Below are positions 50,670-62,461 of a stretch of DNA of 64,000 nucleotides, piece by piece (the first letter of the stretch is position 1; every line of letters begins with the position of its first letter). The stretch is taken from contig OZ020267.1 in the NCBI GenBank assembly GCA_963971225.1, positions 153,813,920-153,877,919 on the forward strand, in the 5' to 3' direction. The notes under the pieces are model-generated. The model did not search any database and was not told where the DNA came from. It was given only the letters and a program-made list of their open reading frames with translations. The position numbers and the translations under genes are program-made. This stretch comes from Melieria omissa (lineage: Eukaryota > Arthropoda > Insecta > Diptera > Ulidiidae).

Positions 50670-53600
50670 AAGATCTCTTCTGGGATCAAAACACTGTCTT
50701 CACTCACTTCAAACACAAAATGTTCACATACATATTAATTGATCTTTTCAAGCAGTTGCTCGCCAACGATTTGCAACACCTCGTACAATTCAAACTCAGT
50801 TTCAATTAGTCCTTTTTCGCCGTTTAATTCTCACGCTCTACTAAATACAACTTCGAATAAGAGGAAAATCCCTGTCACTACACAGCCTCGCACAACGAAA
50901 TTAATTCTAATAAATTGCCAGCAAAACGAATTCCCCCAAAAAAGAGCAGCAGTAGGCCTGCGCACGCGCAAAATTGCCGCCAGAGCTGAACGAATTTTTT
51001 CAATTCGAAAGGCGGGCGTGTGCTTAGCGATTGGCAACGCCACATCAGGACAGGAGTGCGGCGGCATAGGTGTACGCCGTCGTCGTCGTCATCATCGTCA
51101 TTCCCACATTCAGGCACATCAACAACATTGTCAGCAGCACACCGACTGCCACAGCATCACCAACAGCAACGCCGTCATTGCTTCCACAACTGGCCAGCAT
51201 TGCTCTCGCTCCGGTCCCGGCTGCTGCTGATGATGATGATGATGATGTTTGCAATGATAATGATGGCAACAACACTTTTGCGTTGCGCAACTGTGACAAA
51301 ATTAATTTTCAACTTGGCTGCGTTCGTTCAACACTTTGCACGTCGCACGCCCGTCACCGCACTCGGCGGGGTGGGCGCACTGGCGTCGACTTTATGTGCT
51401 GCTGAAACTTTCTATTCGCGCTGTGTTTTTCGGTCATTCGCGCTACTGATAATGAGACCATAGATAACACAAATTTAATGCCCAAAGTTTCACAAATAGT
51501 TGCGCCAATTTCGCACTTTTGCCCGCCTGTCACCGATATCTATTGCCGCAGTTGTCGTTGTTGTTGCTGTTCCTGCTAATTCTGCCACTGATACGACGAG
51601 CGGAGGGTGGCTGCTGTGACTTATGGCGCCCCTGCAGCACGCGCACCCATCGACTGGCCGCTTGGCTGGTTCAACGCACTCAGCAACCCCTTTCACGTTT
51701 ACGGTGCAGTTGGCCACCCTGTGGCAATCACGAAGTTCTGACAAATTGTTACGCTAAATAAATCACGAGCTCATGATTATCGCCATGAAATCGGAATTTT
51801 ATGGTTGGTTATTTTTCCTTTTGCGATTTTTAGTTGAGGCCATTTTCTGCTTGAAATTTGAAAATTATCCAATTTAGATTAGATGCTGGTTTCATAGCGA
51901 ACGTGCGGGGGAGATGGACGGACGGCTGCTTGATTTGAGAAATTAGACGCAAGTAGAACTGAGGAACCATAGTCGAAAAGTAAAAGATCTACTGAGCTGC
52001 AATTAAGTAACAAAAATTTAATAAGAATTATAAAAATTAAAATTAAAAAATTATAAATTTTATAAAACTGATATATGTACGTCTGACAAATTGGTCGCGA
52101 AAAATTAAAAAAAAGTCAAACAAAAAAATGTTTTTAACCTTTAAAAGCAAAATCGATGTACCAGATCAGCGTGAGAATCTTTTTGAACTGCAATTTGCCT
52201 TATCTGTCAGATTTGCAACGAAAATTCCTCATTTTAAACTTTGCAGTCAACCTTGAAATTTTCTTCTAACGGTTCATTTGATAATCCTGAGAAAGTTGCA
52301 TAACCTCAAACATTCGCATTGTCCAAAGACAATAAAGTTCATCAGCCGCACAGCCTCAACATGGACCCATTCCAAGCGATCTCTCAAACGCGTTGAACCA
52401 TCTTCGTCCGCTGCGTCCCCTCTTCGTCGTTCGGTTATGTCACGCATTCGCATTTCGCTTCTGCAACTGTCGCAGCGACCAGCGTTTTGTTTGCTCATTT
52501 AACAGGCTGACACATCACTGTCAAATCATAATTTCTCTTTGACATAACATCCCTCGGCGATCGGCTGCCCAACGGCACAACGCACACATATCACATTTTT
52601 GTTGTATTTGTTTTATTTGCTGCCTCCGGGCGACAGTAACAGAAGCGCTGCCATTGCGTTGCACGAACCGCCGCCAAAATGTCATTGTCAACAAATCAGA
52701 AAATAAAAACACAAAAGCAGAGCAGCGCAAAAAAGTTGACAGCTAATCTAATGGCAATTATGTTGCATGTTAAACGTTGACAATGCGCGTCGCACAACTT
52801 CACGGCCAGCCGCAAATACCACAAATCCACTAATTGAAGTTAAGCATAACGAGGCGTGTTTGACGGTTTGTACGGCCGATTGTTGCCGCGACCACCAGCA
52901 GCCGCCGCCGTGGAAATCGACAGCCGGCCGCAACAACACCAACAGCAGCAACAGCGACCAATCAATACGGGCGCGCGCTGGCCGATGCCAACTGACATGA
53001 CATTTCTTACACGTCTTGGTGGCAGTCGCGTTGGTGCCTTTGCCGCGGGGTAACCCGAGGCGACATCAAACGAAATCGCTGCAGCCACGTTTGATTCGAT
53101 TTTGGCGTTTGAATGCTGCCCACTTTCCCTGCCAACCTTTCCCAACGACCGTTTGACATTTGACGTGCATATGAAAATTCTGACACGTCAACGCGCGGCG
53201 CTTTTGTGTTCTCCGACTTTTGCCGTTGTAATTTCTACGCTTGTTTTTCCACATCGACGTTGTTTTGTTTCAGGAGAATGGGAAACGTGCGCTGTTAATT
53301 TCTCTACGTTATGTCGTTTTGCCGCAGCGTTTGTAATGTTCTGGTCAGTCTGACAGTCGGAGTCGGCGCACGCCTGTCAACGTTGATTGACAGCGCAGGC
53401 AACGGCCAGATTTCGACTCGGCCCAGCACGAACGCAGTTGACAAAAGCGCCGATTGAACTGTGGCGCGGCGCATTTGATTTGGTATCAAATGTTTTAGAA
53501 CGTAATTTGAATGCACAAAGCTTGGAGGCGATTAGTCAGCGGCTCCGATATGAAAGCTGCACTTTGAAGACGCTTGGCTTTGTTTCCGCTACTCTTCTTG

Positions 53601-54838
53601 CTCGATTTTGAACAAATCCATATTTTAAATGAAATCCTCAACTTTCCAAGAAATCTTCGTGTACTTTTTATTGCACTTTGATTTCTACAAGAACTGCAAC
53701 GATTTCAGCGAACTCCACACTGACTGGCCCGAAGCTTGGCAGCCGCAGCCAACAGCGAACAATGCGAAATCCGTAATAATTACGCTTGTCATAATGCCAT
53801 AAAACGCATTTAACTCCGCACACGCAGCCACACAGCGGCAACGCTGCATGTTGTCAGATCGGCAGCAGCAGCAACAAAAAAGCAAAAACAAATTTTATTT
53901 GGTACAAAAAACAATCAGACAAGCCGGAACGTCGACAATGCCGACGACGAAGACGCATTCCAGAAGCCAAATGAAATATCTGCACCATGTTTGCAGAACT
54001 GAACGCACGTTCGGCGCTCATTCGGCCGCCAAGTGACGTACCGTAAATCCCACATTGATCGGCGATCGCTTGGACGCTGTGTGGCGCGATCCAGCTCGGC
54101 CCGACAGCGCGAATCATTCATCAGTGGCAAATTTGTTGGTGGTACGAATTCATCATGCCGGAGCGGAGTTGTTGCTGTGTCGCCGCTGCCGTGGCTGCCG
54201 TTGCAGTGATTGTGAGTGAAAGATCGTTTGTCGCTGATCATCAGCTTAGGATCGCGCAAATGACGAGCGCAGCGCAAGACATGTGGCCGCGAGGAGCGAA
54301 CGAAACCAAAGCTGACAACAAGTTTACAGACGTCGCGTCGGTGCCGGTAGCGCAGCGCATGGCCGAAAGTGCGCAGCCCACTGCGGGCGTACAAGTGCGA
54401 GCGCGGCGCAGCCCGTTAAGGTTCGAGAGTTATTGCCACATGTCAGGTGCTGCCGCGTAGTCATGGCTCGACATGGCCTGGTGGGCTTTGTACAATTTTT
54501 ATTGGTATGCCATCCCGCTGAGTCGCGCTGTTGGTATTCGGTATGATGAGTTTTATAATTTTTGTTTCACCAAAAAGCTGAATACAAAATTTATCTCCTG
54601 CACTAAAATACGACGTGCTGCATGTGGAATACGGACACCAGCAGCTGACAGAATATTCAATTTCACTTGCAGCTACAAGCGGGCAATATTCATCGGCAGC
54701 CAAAAAAAAGTTGCTGGTATTCGGGAAATCTTTTTATTCTTATTATTGTAAAATTCTGTGTTAAATCGTAAAACTAAGTTAAGTTAGGAGGATGAAGAAA
54801 AAAGTTCTTCTAAAAGCTCTTTAATTTCATATTTTTCT
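50670..54838. other. Intergenic DNA, no gene recognised
   Basis: GC-patchy intergenic sequence with a GTCGTC/ATCATC run near 51077-51097 and a TGATGA run at 51228-51248. It is AT-rich near 52015-52060. Several 60-160-codon frames on both strands overlap each other and show no protein family features. Confidence 0.45.
51228..51248 (+). repeat. (TGA)n microsatellite
   Basis: Seven tandem TGA units. Confidence 0.9.
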
Positions 54839-55162
54839 TTAACCCTTTAACTGTTTATGTCGAGTATACTCGACAGAGCGAAACGAAATATTTTCGCATA
54901 ATGTCGAGTATACTCGTCGTGAAGAAAAAAAAAATCGCATTTATATTAATATTCAACGAATCAATTGTAATTTTTTTTCCTGAGATGGGGAAATAAAGAT
55001 CTTATAAAAAATGTACATTTTAGAATATACGTCAGTCTGGCAACCCTATTTATTTTAATACACAATAGCTTGCCTTAAGGTAAAATAACAAATTCTGGGA
55101 AAGTACGGTTACAAAACGGTTTTTTGCAAATTTAAACGTATTTCGTATGCATTTCTAGTTGA

Positions 55163-55826
55163 TTGTGCGTTATAATAGTTAAGAGAAGAAAAGTTATGAG
55201 TCTTGTGGATTTTATTGAAAAGAAAAGTAAAAGTAAGTACTGTTATTCCTTTGAAGAATTAAATAAAATACATAATTTGAATAATCCCTACCAGATGAAT
55301 TATGATAGTGATAGAGATACATATCTGTGGTCAAAAGCAATAACCGCTTAAGTCGACTTAAGAAGAAATTGAGTTTTGGATGCAATCACGTTCTCTTGAT
55401 TGTGCTCTACGTTTGTGTAAAATCGGGGAGTTTGTAACTTTAAAATAAAAAAAATTATTAATAAAAACCTATTCGCATTCCCATAACGAACACACTACGC
55501 GCTAAAACTTTAAAACGAGATTGCTCGAAACAGCGATTTTCGACTTAGGCGGTTATTGCTTTTGACCACAGATATATGTTACACAAAAAAATCAAAAAAT
55601 GAAAATTTTGTCTTCTGATAAGAGCAGTGATGAAGGAGCAGGAAGCAGTGAGGAAGATGCAGGAAGCAGTGAAGACGATGTAGAAAGCAGTGATCAGGTT
55701 GATGAAGACAGGGATACATTTCAAGAGAACAGTGATGAAGATGGAGAATACAATGAACCAGAAAAAGTAAATAAAAACAATTCTTTTTCTTTTATTGCTT
55801 TTGTTTTCATTTCTATAATGCCTTAA
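55163..55826 (+). pseudogene. Remnant coding sequence of the piggyBac-like element, split by a MITE
   Basis: An open frame from about 55163 (containing MSLVDFIEKKSKSK) runs into the nested MITE at 55324. Beyond it, a frame at 55599-55826 is strongly acidic and serine-rich (repeated GSSEEDAGSSEDD-type units). Acidic N-terminal regions are common in piggyBac transposases. However, no catalytic domain follows, and I cannot show that the two pieces were one gene. Treat as a degraded N-terminal fragment at best. Confidence 0.4.
55324..55572. mobile_element. TA-flanked MITE nested in the piggyBac-like element (249 bp)
   Basis: The ends are inverted repeats of 32 bases with one mismatch, starting TCTGTGGTCAAAAGCAATAA. 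TA lies at 55322-55323 and 55573-55574. The same short peptide (YLWSKAITA) read from both ends on opposite strands is simply the translation of this inverted repeat. Confidence 0.9.
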
Positions 55827-55893
55827 TTTTATCTTTATGTCATATATTTTTATCAATGAAATAAATTGTGTTTGTTAATAACGAATAAATATA

Positions 55894-56830
55894 GGGGAAT
55901 TCTTTGTAAGGTGCCACCCCATAGCTTTTTTGCGCATAACTCGTTAGAAAATTAACGCATCGCCAATGTTAATATACCGTTGGAAAGAGGGTTAAAGAGC
56001 TATGATCCAAGGTAACACTTCATTTGAATTTTTTGTAAATGTGAATTTTACAGCCAATTTCACAAAGTGTTCAAAATCGAAACCCTAAAATTGTTTAATG
56101 TAAAGTGCCACCCCCTTAAAAAACCGCTAAAAACGTAAAAATCTCAAGTAAAAATGCATGACTTAGAAAATTTATAAAAGGTTATTGAATTTAATTTGAA
56201 TTAAATATAAAATGGCCGAAAGCAAAATGAAAATTGAATAGTAACGAATAAGCCGGTAATTATATGGAAATTAATAAACAAAACTGAACTAATTTATTCC
56301 TCATAATAGGATTAGAGAAAAATTGACTAAGAACACTTTAAATTCATTGTAATGACGATTCCAAACAATAAAAAGTCATGTTACCGATATAGTACCACAA
56401 AACAATGAAAGAAGGGGAGGCACCTTACAAAGAAAAAAAGGTGGCACTTTACATTTTTACGCCATTTTGGAAATCATTGTATAATTTTTTTCCTTTTACG
56501 ATATGCTCGGATATCATTTCGGATTTTAAAATACCATTACAAATTAAGTCCAACACTGATATTTACCTTCGTTTTTTACAAGTTTTTGGTTACTTTTTCA
56601 CCGCAAGAAAAACCTTCAGTTTTCATTTTTATGTTTTTTCTTAACCAAATTTGACACTTTCATTTACCCAGACCGTGTTATTGCGTCTATTCCCTCAAAA
56701 ACCACATTAAAATTGATGTTGACATATATACCTTAAATGACAATAGGAATTTTTTTCTTGGATTGCTGGAACGTCGAAATCGAGCAGGGGTGGCACCTTA
56801 CAAAGAGTGGCACCTTACAAAGAATTCCCC
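55894..56830. mobile_element. TA-flanked element nested in the piggyBac-like element (937 bp)
   Basis: Inverted ends begin GGGGAATTCTTTGTAAGGTG, with TA at 55892-55893 and 56831-56832. At the right end the block GTGGCACCTTACAAAGA is present twice in tandem. Related blocks recur inside (AAAGTGCCACCCCC near 56103 and GGCACCTTACAAAGAA near 56418), suggesting multiple transposase-binding sites. A 79-codon frame at 56405-56644 is not recognised. Confidence 0.9.
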
Positions 56831-57003
56831 TATATATTTTCTAAAAAACCAACACGCAACGTTTGATTTTTAGTCATAATTACATACATTTACGGGCAGA
56901 AACATTTTACTCTGTTTATGTCGAGTATATTCGTCTTCGCTCGAAAAAAATTAAGCAGGCAAGTAAAGTTTTTCGAAACAAAATTAAACAGTTAAAGGGT
57001 TAA

Positions 57004-59468
57004 TCTTCATTTATTCATGGCCAAATTTTTCCTCCACCCACAGACACACACAGTCACAAACCAAGAGTAGTGGGTGTTCCAAGTCCCTCACTTCGACTTT
57101 CAATGCTTTTCCCATCTACAAAAAAAAACATACACCAAAAGGTAATCCATGCCTGTCTGTATGAAGCACTGTTATCTCTCACCTTTCGCGCGACAGTCGC
57201 CGATTTGCATCCTTTCGCTCACGTTCCTGCCACTCACTCACTCACTCACGCGCTCACAGCTGATGGCTGACATAAATTTCCATTACGTTCGCCATATTTC
57301 CAATTGATTTAAATTGACAGCTGCGGCCACCGCAGAATGCGTCGCGCAATGGCGGCATTGTTTACTGGTTTTTCGCGCAAAATTTATGCGTCAATGGTCG
57401 CGGCGCTTTTTTGGCGCCACTTTCCACACTAACCGCACCCGATTTATCACGCCGAGTGCCGCGCCGCGTATAAATCGAGCATCGCTGCGACCACAGTCGC
57501 GTTGCAGCGAGTGTGTGTGACTCTTTGGCTGAATGTCAAAATGAAAGTCAAAATCATATATCTTGTACAGAGTCTAGTGCAGGCTTTTTCCCACCGAATG
57601 CTCATCACAAAATTTGACGAATTCTTTGTCTTCGAAAAGACCGAATATCTGAAAAGCATTGGCTGTCATTAATCTTTTTCTGTTTTAATCGACGAAAAAG
57701 CAAAGTGTTCCAAGGGCGCACGAAAGAAAACGACGCGCCTGCTCAGAGTCGCTGCATCTAGTGGGCTGCGCTGTAATAGCCACCAGAAAAGAAATGAATT
57801 ATTGCCGCAATCAAAATACCATCGCAAACGATTTAAAATCGATTAACCCCTTTCCGTATGGCAGGTAGCACTCCGAGGGACCCGGCGAACGAACGGTTAG
57901 CAGGTCGTAGAGCGGGAGAGCGCACACCGGCGCATGCAACAGGTTGTCTGGGTCTGGATCGACATGAGCAAAACGCCGAAAACACGCAGCCCCAGCACCG
58001 CCTGTGCCCATTATTAAAGCATTTACTAAATATCGCACTCGCCGATCCGCAGCGCCGCTCACTTCATTTGCGCGCCGCTCGCACACGCTCTGCCGGCTCC
58101 GCACCAAAGATCATTTCCACCTTTTGCCGCCGACAGAACATTCAACGCAGCAAAACGCCCCCAAAACTTTTGAAAATTCCCAACCGGCAGCCAGCAGCCG
58201 CAGCCGGCGAGTCGCGCGGCCCGACAAATAAGAGGAGGCGGCTTTCGGAGGTAGAAACACAAAACATGCCGTCAAAGTGATTGCGCCGCGCATCACACGA
58301 AAAAGAGGTGAGAAAATTTTTGATTAGCTTCCTCGGAGGCTGAGGCCGGTGTCGGGGCCGGTGGTGGCGGCAACAGGACGAACAGGTTTGGCGACGGCGG
58401 TGCTGGGCAGCTGGGTTACTTAGATTTCAATACCTAAGCGCTGATGAAGATCGGCAATTTGCCGAGATCTGAGATTGTAGATTTCAACGGCAGCGTCGCA
58501 GCAGAATGAGGCAATTTGCGGCGAGTAGTTGTTGCTGCGCCAGTCAGCGGCCGTCACTCAGCGAAATGTTGAGGCTGATATAACTATTAAAAAAATAATG
58601 CCAGTTCTCGCGCATTGCCGCCAAGGGAACAGCACTGAGCGTAGTTTGCAGCGAACGCATGTTGCTTGTGTGTGAGTGTGTGTGTGCTGTGGCATGCCAC
58701 CGAGCGTTGATCTGCATCATCAGTGAACGCGATCGCCAGTTGCCGTCGTGGAGGCAATGAAGGCCACAGCGGCAGCGCTGCTAATAATAAATTTGAACGC
58801 GTGCACACGCTCGGCCGCTCGTTCAGTCGGTGGAGCGGGCGATGGTGCGGCTTGGCAACCGGCAGCGGCGTTTCTGTCTGTAGCGATTCACAGCAAATGC
58901 CGCCCTGTAATTATCTCGGGCAAAAATTAACCGTCGAAAGAGCCGAGATTCATTCGTTCCTTCGCTCGTGGGCCATGTTGCATGCAGCATGCGGCAATTG
59001 CGGTAAACGCCAACAACGACAACAACCGTCACTTGAGTTTCTTGATCAACATATTATTTTTTCTCACCTCGGCGTGGCGTGCAGCGGTGCTGCCGTGTTT
59101 CATCTCCATGTTTTTGATTTTGTTTTCATCTTCAAGAATTTCTTGTTGTCTTCATTGTTGTTGTTAGTGTACGTGCTATGCATGGCTAATTTATTGCTTG
59201 CTAATATCGGCAGGAAGAGATCAGCGATCGGGCTGAGCGGGGAGGGCTGTGATCGACAGCGGCGGCGGTGGCGGCGGCGTCGAAAAACAGCAATTAATGT
59301 AGAGGCGGAAAAATGATATCAAGATCTGAAATTAGTTAGCGAAATGGATGGACGCGGCGTGGACTTTATGCCAATAGATTTTGGCGACTGTGAAGGAGCA
59401 GTGATGAAGCAGGTGTATGGATCTACTGGACACCAAACTGGGGATCAACTTTCGAGCTTAATAGAAAC
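57004..59468. other. Intergenic DNA, no gene recognised
   Basis: Intergenic sequence with ACTCACTCACTC repeats near 57234-57249, a GTGT run near 58670-58685 and GGCGGC-type runs near 59258-59281. The 197-codon plus-strand frame at 58723-59316 has no domain and ends in a simple Arg-rich run, so it is not called a gene. Confidence 0.45.
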
Positions 59469-59472
59469 TTAA

Positions 59473-59915
59473 CCCTTCGCTGCATGGCATTACTTATGCA
59501 ATGTTAACTTTTCATAGATTTGTAAACTATTCTATTCACCATTTTATAGTTCATTCTTCAGTTGGATCTTTTATGTTAAAGCATTTGATTGCTAACTGAA
59601 TTTTGCGAATAACACTGAAAGTATGTGCAAAAGAATCGAAAAAACAACAAGTGTTTCGGTTTCGTAAAATAATGATGGTTATTGATGGATTTTCTGTTTG
59701 ACTCCCCGTAGAGGCCAACACTCAAAAATAGATAAAACCAACTTTCATTTCGGCGGTAGCGTTCTCACCAGGATACGGAAAATGCCCGCAAAACTGTTTT
59801 CATAGATACAGGAACTCAACAAAATGTCAATGTTGCCATCAGAACTTAAGAAGCAACAAGAATAATATGACAAAAATGCTTTTTTCTTCACGGAAATTAA
59901 ATCATCAACGAAGGG
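59473..59915. mobile_element. TTAA-flanked piggyBac-type MITE (443 bp)
   Basis: The left end CCCTTCGCTGCATGG and the complement of the right end CCCTTCGTTGATGA form a short inverted repeat (10 bases, one mismatch). TTAA duplications lie at 59469-59472 and 59916-59919. Interior AT-rich and non-coding. Confidence 0.8.
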
Positions 59916-59919
59916 TTAA

Positions 59920-61513
59920 GTAGAGTTGCGATAGATCGCAAGATTCATTGAAGCAAAACATTGGGAGATTTTTCTGGTCTGTCTGGGAAAAAACGTTGGA
60001 CATTACTCGCAGATTTTTGTCTACTCAGATGCTTCCTTCGCGGGTTTTAGATGGATCCATTTGCGAGTAATTCAATAATATTTGTCCGCTGAACCAAAGC
60101 AGCTTGCAACATGCGCTGGCAGCGAATACACAAAGTCATACAATCGAAATAAAACAAGTAGCCGACCAAGTATCTCAAAAAGTATCATACAATTATGTTC
60201 ACGTTGTTGTTGTCGCATAATTTGATTGGCTCAGCGCCGAGCATGTGCGGCCAACTAAACGTAAAAAGGTATTCAAGGCAGAGGGAAGAGAGTCCAGAAG
60301 ACGATATCATTAGCGAATTACAAGTCATTACGAAACCACAAGTAATTATAAATAAATTAACTGTACAATGAAATGCTGTCAAAAACAATGAGCCAGCCTA
60401 ACACCAACAACAACAACAACAGCGAGAGAGCAGCATTTGTGCTTAGATGGAAATCTCCCCCAATAAATGATGGATTACTCGAACGCGGCGGCGTGTGCGC
60501 ACTGGGACGCGCTCGGACCTGTGCAACGGAACGGCGCTTATCGGCGACAGGATATCACAACGTGCGACGGCCCGGGCAACGCACACTGGCGGCAGCGAGC
60601 AGGTATAATGAGTGCCACGAAACTAAAGTCAATCGAGCCCCTAATTAAGTTGTAGATACTAAAAATTATTTTCGCTGCACGTTTTGTTTTTGTTATTTTT
60701 TTTTGAGCAGCCAGTGCATTACAAATTGGAGTGTTTGCCTTAGATTTTTATCGCGCCAACACTTGTGGTTGGGTTTTTGTGTGTTTTGCTGCCACAAATT
60801 CTGGAGGTCTTAATTGAAAAACAATGAGAAGCCTACGACGAGAATTGCGCCGGTAGACGCAGCCAGCGCGCAGCAATTAAGACGCTATTTTACACTTGGC
60901 AGCAATGTGCTGTCGGGCCAATTGCGAAAAGCTAGCAGCGAGCGGTGCTCGTAAAAAGCGTAAACATTCACTTTCGGTGCATTGCATTTTAATTAAATTA
61001 AATTTACAACGCAATCATTGGGCTAATTCAGTGCCACGTAGTCACCCACCCCCTCCACAGCATTTATGACACACACTTGCCTGCACTTAACGACGCCGAC
61101 GCCCGCTTAGGAATCTGCCGAAATCTCGTTAAGCCAGTCGAACGATCGGGGGAAGCTACGCTTTTCAATTAGCCGCGGCAGCAGCCACCAGCCGCCGCGC
61201 AAATCGCAGCGTCAAGTGCGAGCGCGTAAAACTGCCATCAAATGTATTAACAAGTAAGAGTGGGTCGGTCTTGGTCGGCTTCTTTACACCCTGCACTAAC
61301 ACCACGGCCCCATTGTGCGTCTAACCAACACTTATTTCATTTACAATGCCAAAATAATCAACCAATTTAACCAAAAAAAATTTCAAGAAAGAAATGAGGC
61401 TAATTGGTGCAGAATGGGTTAAAGACGGGTTCAACGAGTATTATTGTGTGAAAAATTTACTTCAAAATACTTAAACAATATATTCCAAATATTTGTTCCA
61501 TATCCTAATTTCT
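59920..61513. other. Intergenic DNA, no gene recognised
   Basis: Ordinary intergenic sequence. A short inverted repeat (ATTACTCGCA near 60003 and TGCGAGTAAT near 60062) could form a weak stem. No exon or element recognised. Confidence 0.45.
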
Positions 61514-62015
61514 TCGAAAGTCAGTGTCGGGTTCCAGGGGGAGGGGGTTTGGGTTTGAAACCCCTGAAATATTATGGTAGACTTTAAACCTACATACAAA
61601 TTAACCCTTTACACGGTACAGATGCATATCTGCAACCAACCGTAAAATTGCCCGTAATTTCGGAAGTAATTATGAAAGCGACTCTTTTTTGCGATTTTAA
61701 AACTAAGCAAGGTTCTTTTTTTGAAATACTGACATTAAAAGTGGGAAAAAGTAGCTAAATTTTACTTGACAGCATTCATTTTACCGTTTTTGCGAAAAGT
61801 TGCACGCATTTATTTTATTGAAACAAAAGTGATTATTAAAAGTGAACTTATTAATAAAAAACACACAAACACTTTGCGAAAATTACGGAGTAGGACTATA
61901 CTACAACAAACGCATTAATTGCTTTAAACATTTTTATTTAAAACTAAACATATTAAAATAAAAAAACAAGTTTTAATGCTTTTTTTTACAAAAAAACCTT
62001 ACAAAATTAAAGTAT

Positions 62016-62461
62016 TGTTACGAATACTAGGTCTAGTGGGCTGTTACGTATCACTGGATTGTGCAATTTGAAAATGAAACAACTTTAATTATTCCAACGC
62101 AGCCAATTCAAAACCAACAGTCACTTTATCATTCTCCGTTTACACTTTACTGTTCGTACACTTAAGTATTTGCTTAATTACTCCGCGTGGCAACTTCACT
62201 TGTCAAAACCAGACTGACTCGCTGCGCCGCATCCGGCTGCCTTTTTTACGTGTCAGGCCATCGCGCAGATCGTTCCCGCACATTCCGGAGTGGACTAAAA
62301 GTTTCCATCATTGCCAGGTTGGACTAAAAGTTATTATCGCGGTCGTCGTTGCCAGATTGGACTAAAAGTTACTATCGCGGCCGTCGTTGCCAGATTGGAT
62401 TATAGCACGGCGCGAAGCGGCAGGGTTGCTTTGCACAGCGACAGTCTGTCTTATCGTTACA
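62016..62461. mobile_element. Solo LTR (446 bp) nested in the piggyBac-type MITE
   Basis: The segment begins TGTTACGAATAC and ends CTTATCGTTACA, the TG...CA form of a long terminal repeat, and is flanked by a 4-bp duplication GTAT (62012-62015 and 62462-62465). Four-base duplications are usual for Ty3/gypsy-type LTR retrotransposons. No internal coding region or second LTR follows, so this is what remains after recombination between two LTRs. It contains a short tandem repeat listed separately. Confidence 0.82.
62291..62406 (+). repeat. 38-bp tandem repeat within the solo LTR
   Basis: Units beginning TGGACTAAAAGTT and ending GTTGCCAGAT start at 62320 and 62358. A shorter variant precedes them (62291-62319) and a partial one follows (62396 on). 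The two full units differ at two positions. Confidence 0.9.

Larger units (their letters stand above)
54843..56999 (+). mobile_element. piggyBac-like element carrying two nested insertions (2157 bp in total)
   Basis: Fifteen-base perfect terminal inverted repeats start CCCTTTAACTGTTTA, with TTAA duplications at 54839-54842 and 57000-57003. Near the left end lies a perfect 16-base palindrome GTCGAGTATACTCGAC (54859-54874). Close copies of TATGTCGAGTATA occur again near 54902 and 56919, plausible subterminal binding sites. Removing the two nested elements leaves only about 0.96 kb, too short for a full transposase, so the host copy was already deleted or non-autonomous. Confidence 0.9.

Noticed and set aside
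55321..55580. Same peptide (YLWSKAITA) encoded on both strands, suggesting a duplicated gene
   Set aside because: It is the inverted terminal repeat of the nested MITE read from each side.
57843..57852. TTAACCCCTT, resembling a piggyBac-type end
   Set aside because: No partner terminus in the surrounding sequence.
58723..59316. 197-codon open frame, plus strand
   Set aside because: No recognisable family, overlaps an alternative frame and an opposite-strand frame, and ends in a GGCGGC simple-repeat translation.
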